17,067 nucleotides of DNA from Paracoccaceae bacterium (GTDB lineage: Bacteria; Pseudomonadota; Alphaproteobacteria; Rhodobacterales; Rhodobacteraceae), in the NCBI GenBank assembly GCA_027069385.1, contig JALXER010000229.1:1-17067 (forward strand). The letters are read 5' to 3'. The position numbers and the translations under genes were made by a program. Below, piece by piece: positions 7,276 through 13,051 of this stretch; position 1 is the stretch's first letter; each line of letters starts with the position of its first letter. The notes below the pieces were generated by a model. It did not search any database, was not told the DNA's origin, and saw nothing but the letters and a program-made list of their open reading frames with translations.

Positions 7276-8120
7276 TCCTTTTTGTTCGATAGCGCAGCAA
7301 GAATCTGTCGGGTGCGACGGGGCGCGGTTTCGGGCGCAGGGATCTGCATCTCGCCCGCCCGCTGTTGCCAGTCAACCGCCGCGCGGGCCATATGGGCGGG
7401 CAGGCCCAGTTGATGAACGGTTTTGACCACTTCACGCATTTCCGAGGCGCGCCGGATGCCGTGCGTGGTCATGCGCTCCATCATATATTCGGCGCGGTTA
7501 CCCCAATCCATCTCCGGCATGCTGCGGTTCAACGAGTCCAGCACCTCGGCTTCGACCCCCGCCTTGGTGCCGGCCAATACGCATTCCATCGCCAGCGCCT
7601 CCAGCCCCTTGATCATGATACTGCGCACCATCTTGACCGAGGACGCTGCCCCGACGCCGCCTTCGATAACCCGGGCTTTCATGCCAAGCGCGGCCAGTTT
7701 TGGCAGCGCCGCCCCGGCGTGCTCTCCGCTGATCAGCAGCGGGGTTTTGTGCAGCAGGGGCCGCACCGGCGCCATAACAGCCACATCGACATAGCGCCCG
7801 CCCGCTTGCGCCACCAGTTCGGCGCTGGCGCGTTTGGTATCGGGCGAGCAGGAATTGCAATCCAGCACCAGCGCCCCGCGGGCCAGATGCGCCTGCGCCT
7901 GTTCCAGCGCTATGCGGGCCTGATCGGCGGTCACCAGACTGAATACCAGTTGCGCACCATCCAGCGCCCCGGCGCGGCTGCGGGTCTGCGTACGGGCCGG
8001 ATCGATGTCAAAGGCGCGGCTGCGGATGTCACCCGCTTCGCTTTGCCAGCCGCTGACAAAGGCGGTCGCGGCCTCGCCATTTCCGATCAGCGCGACAGTC
8101 GGGGGGCTTTGTTTTGTCAT
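7266..8120 (-). CDS. 6-phosphogluconate dehydrogenase-like NAD(P)-dependent oxidoreductase (DUF1932 type)
   Basis: A 284-residue protein starting at the ATG at 8120; the ribosome binding site is poor, and a GTG at 8162 is an in-frame alternative. The N-terminus has the dinucleotide-binding strand VALIGNGEAATAFVSGW, where G-x-G-x-x-A replaces the classic GxGxxG, as in DUF1932-type members of the beta-hydroxyacid dehydrogenase superfamily. The DCNSCSPDTK block and the GAASSVKMVRS block follow; the Lys in the latter is the likely catalytic Lys. The C-terminal half is helical. It lies between ligC and the divergent galB, facing the lig operon across an 80-bp gap. None of the textbook 4,5-cleavage steps needs a second dehydrogenase, so its substrate is open. 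It may act on a related side-chain acid or a dead-end intermediate. Confidence 0.8.
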   Translation of the reverse strand: MTKQSPPTVALIGNGEAATAFVSGWQSEAGDIRSRAFDIDPARTQTRSRAGALDGAQLVFSLVTADQARIALEQAQAHLARGALVLDCNSCSPDTKRASAELVAQAGGRYVDVAVMAPVRPLLHKTPLLISGEHAGAALPKLAALGMKARVIEGGVGAASSVKMVRSIMIKGLEALAMECVLAGTKAGVEAEVLDSLNRSMPEMDWGNRAEYMMERMTTHGIRRASEMREVVKTVHQLGLPAHMARAAVDWQQRAGEMQIPAPETAPRRTRQILAALSNKKESR

Positions 8121-8133
8121 GCGGGCAGGTTTA

Positions 8134-8167
8134 GCATTGTGTCGCGGCCAATTCAAAGGCACAATTC
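8134..8167. promoter_or_regulatory. Candidate operator in the lig divergent promoter (LysR-like boxes)
   Basis: In the 80-bp gap between the DUF1932-type gene and galB, GCATTGTGTC (8134-8143) and GGCACAATTC (8158-8167) form an imperfect dyad (8 of 10 pairs; ATTGTG and CACAAT perfect). Inside it, ATTG (8136-8139) and CAAT (8149-8152) are 9 nt apart, followed by AATT at 8150-8153 and 8163-8166, also 9 nt apart. Both fit the T-N11-A spacing of LysR-type regulators. Aromatic meta-cleavage operons such as lig and gal are known to be controlled by LysR-type proteins. No regulator gene is in the window. Function is inference. Confidence 0.4.
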
Positions 8168-8200
8168 GGGGGGCAGACGTATATAAAAGGAGACCCGATC

Positions 8201-8935
8201 ATGACCCGTCCCAAGACCGCGCTGGTGATCAGCGCCCATGCGGCAGATTTTGTCTGGCGGGCCGGTGGCGCGATTGCCCTGCATCAGCAGCTTGGCTATG
8301 CCGTCACTGTGGTTTGCCTGTCCTATGGTGAGCGCGGCGAGAGCGCCAAGCTGTGGAAGCAGGGCGGCATGACGTTGCAGCGGGTCAAGGATGCACGCCG
8401 GGCCGAGGCCGAAGCGGCGGCGCGCGCGCTGGATGTCCACGATATCCGCTTCTTTGATCTGGGCGATTACCCGTTGCACCTGACGCGCGACGACAAGGAC
8501 CGGCTGGTTGATGTGATCCGTGCGGTCAACCCGCGCTTTATGATGAGCCATTCGACCCGTGACCCCTATAACACCGACCACGCCTATACGACCTCGGTCG
8601 CGATGGAGGCGCGGATGATCGCGCAGGCATGGGGCCACAACCCCGGAGAACAGGTGCTGGGCGCGCCGCAGCTTTACCTGTTTGAGCCGCACCAGACCGA
8701 GCAGATGGGCTGGAAACCCGACGTGTTTCTGGACATCACCGATGTGTGGGAGAAAAAGCGCGCGGCGATCGAATGCATGCAGGGGCAGGAACACCTGTGG
8801 GATTATTACACCAATGTAGCCCAGAACCGTGCCAACCATTTCAGGCGCAATTCGGGCGGGCAGGCCGGAGGCCGCGCGGCGCGCTATGCCGAAGGGTTCC
8901 AGTCGGTCTATCCGCGCACGGTGGACGAGCTATGA
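8201..8935 (+). CDS. galB: 4-oxalomesaconate hydratase, GalB (PIG-L/LmbE) type
   Basis: A 244-residue PIG-L-fold protein that hydrates the enol form of 4-oxalomesaconate to 4-carboxy-4-hydroxy-2-oxoadipate. The start has a strong AAGGAGA 7 nt upstream. The family's metal motif HPDD appears as H13-A-A-D16 within SAHAADFVWRAGG; later SHSTRDPYNTDH supplies H117, D121, D126 and H127. From memory the SAHAADFVWRAGGAIALH stretch and the VFLDIT and QEHLWDYYT blocks match Pseudomonas putida GalB closely, so the altered HPDD is normal for this subfamily. It replaces the unrelated amidohydrolase LigJ used by Sphingobium. It is the first gene of the plus-strand operon and overlaps ligK by 4 nt (ATGA). 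Confidence 0.92.
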   Translation: MTRPKTALVISAHAADFVWRAGGAIALHQQLGYAVTVVCLSYGERGESAKLWKQGGMTLQRVKDARRAEAEAAARALDVHDIRFFDLGDYPLHLTRDDKDRLVDVIRAVNPRFMMSHSTRDPYNTDHAYTTSVAMEARMIAQAWGHNPGEQVLGAPQLYLFEPHQTEQMGWKPDVFLDITDVWEKKRAAIECMQGQEHLWDYYTNVAQNRANHFRRNSGGQAGGRAARYAEGFQSVYPRTVDEL

Positions 8936-9609
8936 GCGGCCATGTGGTGGTGCAGAATATCGAACGGGCCGCGCCCGATGTAATTGCCGGACTGGCGGCC
9001 TGTGGCGTGGCAACGGTGCACGAGGCCATGGGCCGGACGGGCGTGATGGCACCCTATATGCGCCCGATCTATGCAGGGGCGCGGGTGGCCGGATCGGCGG
9101 TCACGATTTCGGCCCCGCCAGGGGATAACTGGATGCTGCATGTGGCGATCGAGCAGTTGCGGGCGGGCGATATGCTGGTGCTGGCCCCGACCTCGGCCTG
9201 TTCGGACGGCTATTTCGGTGATCTGCTGGCGACCTCGGCGCAGGCGCGTGGCGGGGTCGGGCTGGTGATCGAAGCGGGGGTGCGCGATGTGCGCGAATTG
9301 GAGGCGATGGGGTTTCCGGTCTGGTCGCGCTATGTCTCGGCGCAGGGCACGGTCAAGGAAACCCTTGGCGCGGTCAATGTGCCGGTGGTCTGTGGCGGTA
9401 CGCCGGTGCAGGCGGGTGATGTGATCGTAGCGGACGATGACGGGGTGTGCGTGGTGCCGCGCGCGGATGCCTTGCGCGTATTGCAGGCGGCGCGGACGCG
9501 TGTCGAGGCCGAGCATGCCAAGCGGCAACGTTTTGCGACGGGTGAATTGGGGCTGGACATGTACGACATGCGCGCACGCCTTGCCGATAAAGGGCTGAAA
9601 TATGTTTGA
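8932..9609 (+). CDS. ligK: 4-carboxy-4-hydroxy-2-oxoadipate aldolase / oxaloacetate decarboxylase
   Basis: A 225-residue RraA-like-fold class II aldolase that splits CHA into pyruvate and oxaloacetate, the last step of the pathway, and usually also decarboxylates oxaloacetate. The start at 8932 is set by the ATGA overlap with galB, although the frame is open upstream. The blocks GDMLVLAPTSACSDGYFGDLLA (from residue 79) and VIEAGVRDVRELE (from 112) carry the family's G-x-R-D signature, here R118 and D119. Near residue 145 it reads VCGGTPVQAGDVIVADDDGV. Length agrees with the family (about 225-230). It is also known as galC, pmdF or proA, and the choice of name here is by pathway context. It is followed 9 nt later by ligU. 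Confidence 0.93.
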   Translation: MSGHVVVQNIERAAPDVIAGLAACGVATVHEAMGRTGVMAPYMRPIYAGARVAGSAVTISAPPGDNWMLHVAIEQLRAGDMLVLAPTSACSDGYFGDLLATSAQARGGVGLVIEAGVRDVRELEAMGFPVWSRYVSAQGTVKETLGAVNVPVVCGGTPVQAGDVIVADDDGVCVVPRADALRVLQAARTRVEAEHAKRQRFATGELGLDMYDMRARLADKGLKYV

Positions 9610-9618
9610 GGGCGGAAT

Positions 9619-10662
9619 TTGAGTATTTACCAAAGCGCAAATCCCCCCGGGGTGCCCTGTTGCTGGATGCGGGGCGGTACCTCCAAGGGCGGGATGTTTC
9701 TGGCCGATGATCTGCCCGCCGATCGTGACGGGTTTTTGCTGCGCGCCTATGGCTCGCCCGACCTGCGCCAGATCGACGGGATGGGCGGCGCGGACCCGCT
9801 GACCTCTAAGGCTGCGGTGCTGCGTAAGTCGGCGCGCGAGGGGGTGGATGTGGACTATCTGTTCTTGCAGGTTGCCGTCGGGCAGGCGCAGGTGATCGAC
9901 ACGCAGAATTGCGGTAATATGCTGGCGGCGGTCGGGCCGTTTGCTCTGGAGCGCGGCTTGGTAGCGGCGCAGGACGGGCACACCGATGTGCGGATTTTTA
10001 TGGAAAACACCGGCAAAATGGCCACGGCGCGGGTGCGGACTCCGGATGGGCAGGTGACCTATGCGGGCAGGGCCACAATCGACGGCGTGCCCGGTACGGC
10101 AGCACCGGTGCTGATTACCTTTGCCGATATTGCCGGTGCGAATTGCGGCGCGTTGCTGCCCAGTGGCCATGCGCTGGACAGGATCGGCGGGATTGAGGTC
10201 ACCCTGATCGATAACGGCATGCCTTGCGTGATTGTGCGCGCCGCCGATATGGGCATCACCGGACAGGAAAGCCGCGCCGAACTGGAAGCGGACGGGCCGT
10301 TGCATGACCGGCTGGAGGCAATCCGCCTGATCGCTGGCCCGATGATGAACCTTGGCGATGTGGCGCAAAAAACCGTTCCCAAAATGACCATGGTTTCCCC
10401 TGCCACGCGCGGGGGGGTGATCTCGACCCGCAGCTTTATCCCGCACCGGTGCCATGCCTCTATCGGGGTCCTGGGCGCGGTCAGCGTGGCGGCGGCCTGC
10501 GGGATTGACGGGTCCGTCGCGCACGGGTTCGTGTGCGGGACCATGGGTAAGGAATTGCAGATCGAGCATCCGCTCGGGCAAAGCACCGTGGTGGTCTCGG
10601 ATGGCGGCTATGCGGTGCTGCGCACGGCGCGCAAGCTGTTTGACGGGGTGATTTATGGATAA
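9619..10662 (+). CDS. ligU: 4-oxalomesaconate tautomerase (PrpF family)
   Basis: A 347-residue member of the PrpF / diaminopimelate-epimerase-fold family that isomerises 4-oxalomesaconate so that GalB can hydrate it. It starts at a TTG (9619) with GGCGGA just upstream; the next in-frame ATG (codon 17) would remove part of the conserved N-terminus. Conserved blocks are CCWMRGGTSKGG (14-25), IDGMGGADPLTSK (52-64), TQNCGN (95-100), STRSFIPHRCHASIGVLGAVSVA and RTARKLFDG at the end. K64 and C98 sit where the catalytic Lys and Cys of LigU are reported (66 and 100 there, from memory). The galD name of P. putida applies equally. It overlaps ligI by 8 nt. Confidence 0.93.
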   Translation: MSIYQSANPPGVPCCWMRGGTSKGGMFLADDLPADRDGFLLRAYGSPDLRQIDGMGGADPLTSKAAVLRKSAREGVDVDYLFLQVAVGQAQVIDTQNCGNMLAAVGPFALERGLVAAQDGHTDVRIFMENTGKMATARVRTPDGQVTYAGRATIDGVPGTAAPVLITFADIAGANCGALLPSGHALDRIGGIEVTLIDNGMPCVIVRAADMGITGQESRAELEADGPLHDRLEAIRLIAGPMMNLGDVAQKTVPKMTMVSPATRGGVISTRSFIPHRCHASIGVLGAVSVAAACGIDGSVAHGFVCGTMGKELQIEHPLGQSTVVVSDGGYAVLRTARKLFDGVIYG

Positions 10663-11542
10663 GGACTATCGCCCCTTTCACCCCGCGCCGCGCAAACCCG
10701 CCTTTGTGCCGCCCGCTGGCGCGGTGGATGCGCATTGCCATGTTTTCGGGCCGGCGGCGCGGTTCCCTTATGCGCGGGCACGCAAATACACCCCGTGCGA
10801 TGCGCCGGCCAGGGCGCTGTTTGCGCTGCGCGACCATCTGGGGTTTTCGCGCAACGTGATCGTGCAGGCCTCGTGCCACGGAGAGGATAACGCGGCGCTG
10901 CTGGATGCGCTGGAACAGGCGGGCGGCAAGGCGCGCGGCGTGGCGGTGGCGGGGGCCGGTGTCAGCGATGCGACCCTTGCAGCCATGCACCGCGCTGGGG
11001 TGCGGGCGCTCCGGTTCAATTTCGTCCGGCGGCTGGTGGACCCGGCCCCGCCCGAGGTCTGTCTGGCGCTGGCGCAGCGGGTGGCGGCGTTGGGCTGGCA
11101 TGTGGTGGTCTATTTCGAGGCCGCCGATCTGGCCGGTCTGGCCCCGTTCCTACGCAGCCTGCCAACCAACGTGGTGATTGACCACATGGGCCGCCCCGAC
11201 GTGACAAAGGGCGTGGATCACCCCGATTTCAAGGCGTTCCTTGCCCTGATGGAGGACCCGCGCTTTTACACCAAGGTCAGTTGCCCCGAACGCCTGACCG
11301 CCACCGGCCCCGATTACAGCGATGTGGTGCCCTTTGCCCGCCTGCTGGTCGCGCGCTTTGGTGGGCGGGTGCTATGGGGCACCGACTGGCCGCATCCCAA
11401 CATGAAATCGCATATGCCCGATGACGGGGCGCTGGTGGATATGATCCCGCGCATCGCCCCCGAAACGGCGCAGCAACGCGCCTTGTTGATTGACAACCCC
11501 GTGCGGCTATACTGGCCCGAGGAGGAGCACCATGGAATTTGA
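10655..11542 (+). CDS. ligI: 2-pyrone-4,6-dicarboxylate lactonase
   Basis: A 295-residue amidohydrolase-superfamily enzyme that hydrolyses the lactone ring of PDC to 4-oxalomesaconate. It has VDAHCHVFGP with H27 and H29, the substrate-carboxylate Arg residues R120 and R126 in a LRFNFVRR block, IDHMGRPD (H177), and GTDWPHPNM with D244 and H247. Spacing follows Sphingobium LigI (293 residues), which is notable among amidohydrolases for working without a metal ion. Its ATG lies inside the end of ligU, and its last codons overlap the ligA start by 11 nt, so translation of the three is probably coupled. Confidence 0.95.
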   Translation: MDKDYRPFHPAPRKPAFVPPAGAVDAHCHVFGPAARFPYARARKYTPCDAPARALFALRDHLGFSRNVIVQASCHGEDNAALLDALEQAGGKARGVAVAGAGVSDATLAAMHRAGVRALRFNFVRRLVDPAPPEVCLALAQRVAALGWHVVVYFEAADLAGLAPFLRSLPTNVVIDHMGRPDVTKGVDHPDFKAFLALMEDPRFYTKVSCPERLTATGPDYSDVVPFARLLVARFGGRVLWGTDWPHPNMKSHMPDDGALVDMIPRIAPETAQQRALLIDNPVRLYWPEEEHHGI

Positions 11543-11882
11543 CCACCACCCGCCCATCGAAGGCACTACCCTGTTTGACGGACGCATGGCGATGAAGGGC
11601 TATGCGCTCAACAAAATGTGCTATTCTTTCAACGAGGCCGAGGCGCGGGCCGCGTTTCTGGCCGACCCCGAGGGCTATATGACCCGCTTTGGCCTGAACG
11701 CGGCGCAAAAAGAGGCGGTGCGGGCCAAGGATGTGCTGGCGATGATTGCGCAAGGCGGGAACGTGTATTATCTGGCCAAGTTTGCCGGCATTTACGGCAT
11801 GAACATGCAGGATATAGGTGCACAGCAAACGGGTGTAACGGTCGAGGCGTTCAAGGAAAAACTGTTAAAGGCGGGGCGCTGA
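11532..11882 (+). CDS. ligA: Protocatechuate 4,5-dioxygenase, alpha subunit
   Basis: The 116-residue small subunit of the extradiol dioxygenase. It caps the active site of the beta subunit. The start at 11532 is preceded by GGAGGA at 11521-11526, the strongest Shine-Dalgarno in the operon; an in-frame GTG farther up lies inside ligI and is not used. Signature blocks are FDGRMAMKGYALNKMCYSFN (near residue 14), ADPEGYMTRFGLN, VLAMIAQGGNVYYLAKFAGIYG and MQDIGAQQTGV. It is slightly shorter than the Sphingobium protein (139) because of terminal differences. It is followed 1 nt later by ligB, as required for equal subunit supply. Confidence 0.95.
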   Translation: MEFDHHPPIEGTTLFDGRMAMKGYALNKMCYSFNEAEARAAFLADPEGYMTRFGLNAAQKEAVRAKDVLAMIAQGGNVYYLAKFAGIYGMNMQDIGAQQTGVTVEAFKEKLLKAGR

Positions 11883-11883
11883 G

Positions 11884-12723
11884 ATGGCACGGATACTGGG
11901 CGGGATCACCACATCCCACATACCGGCAATCGGCAAGGCCATCGCGGAAGGCCAGCAGCAGGATCCGTACTGGAAACCGTTTTTCGACGGCTATCCCAAG
12001 GTGCGCGAATGGCTGGGCGATCAAAAGCCCGATATCGCCATTGTGATCTATAATGACCACGGGCTGGCGTTCTTTCTGGACCAGATGCCGACCTTTGCCA
12101 TCGGGGCGGCGCACGAATACCGCAATGCGGACGAGGGCTGGGGCCTGCCCGCGCTGGACCCGTTCCCGGGTGCCCCAGAGATATCGTGGCAGATCATCGA
12201 AGCGATGGTGGCAGATGAGTTCGACATAACATCCTGTCAGGAATTGCCGGTGGATCATGGGTTTGCCGTGCCGATGCAACTGTTCTGGCCCGACCGCAAG
12301 GGCATGCCCCGCGTGGTGCCGGTCAGCGCCAATACCGTGCAACACCCGATCCCGACCCTGAAACGCTGTCTGGACTTTGGCAAGTCGCTGCGTCGCGCGA
12401 TTCAGGCGATTCCCGATGACCTTTCGGTGGTGGTGCTGGGGACCGGCGGGCTGTCACACCAACTGGACGGAGAACGCGCCGGGTTTATCAATCGGGAATT
12501 CGACGAGATGTGCATGGAAAAGATTGTGTCCGACCCCGAAGCCCTGACCAAAATTTCGCGCTATGATCTGATCCGGCAAGCGGGCTCTCAAGGGTCCGAA
12601 TTCCTGATGTGGATGATGATGCGCGGGGCGCTGGGGGATCGGGTAACGGCGCTGCACCGGAACTATCACATCCCGATATCCAATACCGGCGCCGGTACCA
12701 TGGTTTTGCAATGCGACGACTGA
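11884..12723 (+). CDS. ligB: Protocatechuate 4,5-dioxygenase, beta (catalytic) subunit
   Basis: A 279-residue class III extradiol dioxygenase. With LigA it opens protocatechuate between C4 and C5 using O2 and Fe(II), giving CHMS. The iron ligands are H12 (TTSHIPA), H59 (YNDHG) and E239 (QGSEF), and the catalytic base is H192 (GTGGLSHQL). These correspond to H12, H61, E242 and H195 of Sphingobium LigB with shifts of two to three residues. A gallate dioxygenase would be a longer single chain, so the separate small subunit supports protocatechuate as substrate. It is the last gene of the operon; a hairpin-bounded repeat element begins 72 nt after the stop. Confidence 0.95.
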   Translation: MARILGGITTSHIPAIGKAIAEGQQQDPYWKPFFDGYPKVREWLGDQKPDIAIVIYNDHGLAFFLDQMPTFAIGAAHEYRNADEGWGLPALDPFPGAPEISWQIIEAMVADEFDITSCQELPVDHGFAVPMQLFWPDRKGMPRVVPVSANTVQHPIPTLKRCLDFGKSLRRAIQAIPDDLSVVVLGTGGLSHQLDGERAGFINREFDEMCMEKIVSDPEALTKISRYDLIRQAGSQGSEFLMWMMMRGALGDRVTALHRNYHIPISNTGAGTMVLQCDD

Positions 12724-12794
12724 AAAAGGCCGGGCTGAATACGTTATAAAAAACCGGATGCAGCGTGTCAGCCGGTACGCTCGCGAACGCAGGG
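12724..12794. other. Short spacer between ligB and the repeat element
   Basis: Seventy-one bases with no reading frame of interest and no clear terminator. Together with the adjacent element it forms the only stretch over 300 nt in the window without a gene (12724-13042). Confidence 0.5.
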
Positions 12795-12820
12795 GCGTTT
12801 TGAAACAAGTTTCAAAACGC
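12795..12820 (+). terminator. Left outer hairpin of the element; possible terminator of the lig operon
   Basis: Perfect 12-bp arms, GCGTTTTGAAAC (12795-12806) and GTTTCAAAACGC (12809-12820), around AA, 72 nt after the ligB stop. There is no T-run after the stem, so it does not look like a classical intrinsic terminator. It may still stop exonucleases or protect the 3' end of the operon mRNA. Confidence 0.45.
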
Positions 12821-12873
12821 GTTGCGACACCATGGCCTCACTTCGTTCGGTTTTAAGTGACACACGAATGGGT

Positions 12874-12989
12874 CACCCGGATATGCGGGTGTTGCACCGT
12901 ATAAGGGATTTTGCCATTCTGGCAAAAGAGTTCCACCTGGTACCATCGGGGGGTACGCGCATTCATGCGCGAGGGGGGCTGTGCCCCCC
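12874..12989. repeat. Array of small hairpins in the middle of the element
   Basis: In order: CACCCG/CGGGTG (12874-12879 and 12886-12891); TTTTGCCA/TGGCAAAA (12909-12916 and 12920-12927); GTACC/GGTAC (12940-12944 and 12952-12956); CGCGCA/TGCGCG (12956-12961 and 12966-12971); and GGGGGGC/GCCCCCC (12973-12979 and 12983-12989). Arms are perfect in each, with short loops of 3 to 7 nt. The pattern resembles repeated intergenic sequences of Roseobacter-group genomes as I remember them. That resemblance is unverified. Confidence 0.65.
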
Positions 12990-13025
12990 CTTCCGCCGAA
13001 CGAAGTGAGGCCATGGTGTCGCAAC

Positions 13026-13051
13026 CGCCTTTGAAGCTTGCTTCAAAGGCG
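13026..13051 (-). terminator. Right outer hairpin of the element, containing the acyltransferase stop codon
   Basis: Read on the minus strand: perfect 12-bp arms CGCCTTTGAAGC and GCTTCAAAGGCG around AA. The last sense codon and TGA stop (13043-13045) of the acyltransferase gene are in the first arm. As on the left, GTTGCGACACC rather than a T-run follows, so intrinsic termination is doubtful. Confidence 0.45.

Larger units (their letters stand above)
12795..13051. repeat. 257-bp structured element with 56-bp terminal inverted repeats
   Basis: The two ends, 12795-12850 and 12996-13051, are inverted copies. Each consists of an outer 26-nt perfect hairpin and an inner 30-bp block (12821-12850 versus 12996-13025, perfect over all 30 bp). 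The ends differ at ten positions, all in the hairpins and all as five compensated base pairs. The 145-bp middle contains a series of smaller hairpins and no credible gene. It separates two convergent genes, and the stop codon of the acyltransferase gene lies inside the right hairpin. The symmetry suggests a non-autonomous mobile repeat (MITE- or REP/BIME-like) or a bidirectional terminator/RNA element. No transposase is present, and I could not find a convincing target-site duplication. Confidence 0.8.

Noticed and set aside
8180..8187. TATATAAA as the -10 box of the lig operon
   Set aside because: It directly abuts the AAGGAGA ribosome binding site; transcription from it would start within or after that site, so it is more likely only an A+T-rich spacer.
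8237..8251. Apparent loss of the HPDD metal motif in the PIG-L-type protein
   Set aside because: The HAAD form is, as I remember it, normal for GalB-type hydratases, so it is not a sign of a broken enzyme.
8908..10581. 557-codon minus-strand frame opposite ligK and ligU
   Set aside because: It is antisense to two well-recognised genes, His/Arg/Pro-rich, and typical of the shadow frames of G+C-rich coding DNA.
12956..12995. Intrinsic terminator for the lig operon at the GGGGGGC/GCCCCCC hairpin
   Set aside because: The stem is strong but is followed by CTTCCG instead of a T-run, and it is 250 nt past the ligB stop inside the repeat element.
12812..13024. 70-codon minus-strand frame lying wholly inside the repeat element
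   Set aside because: It begins at a TTG in the inverted repeat, has no ribosome binding site and encodes a low-quality Pro/Gly-rich sequence shaped by the hairpins.
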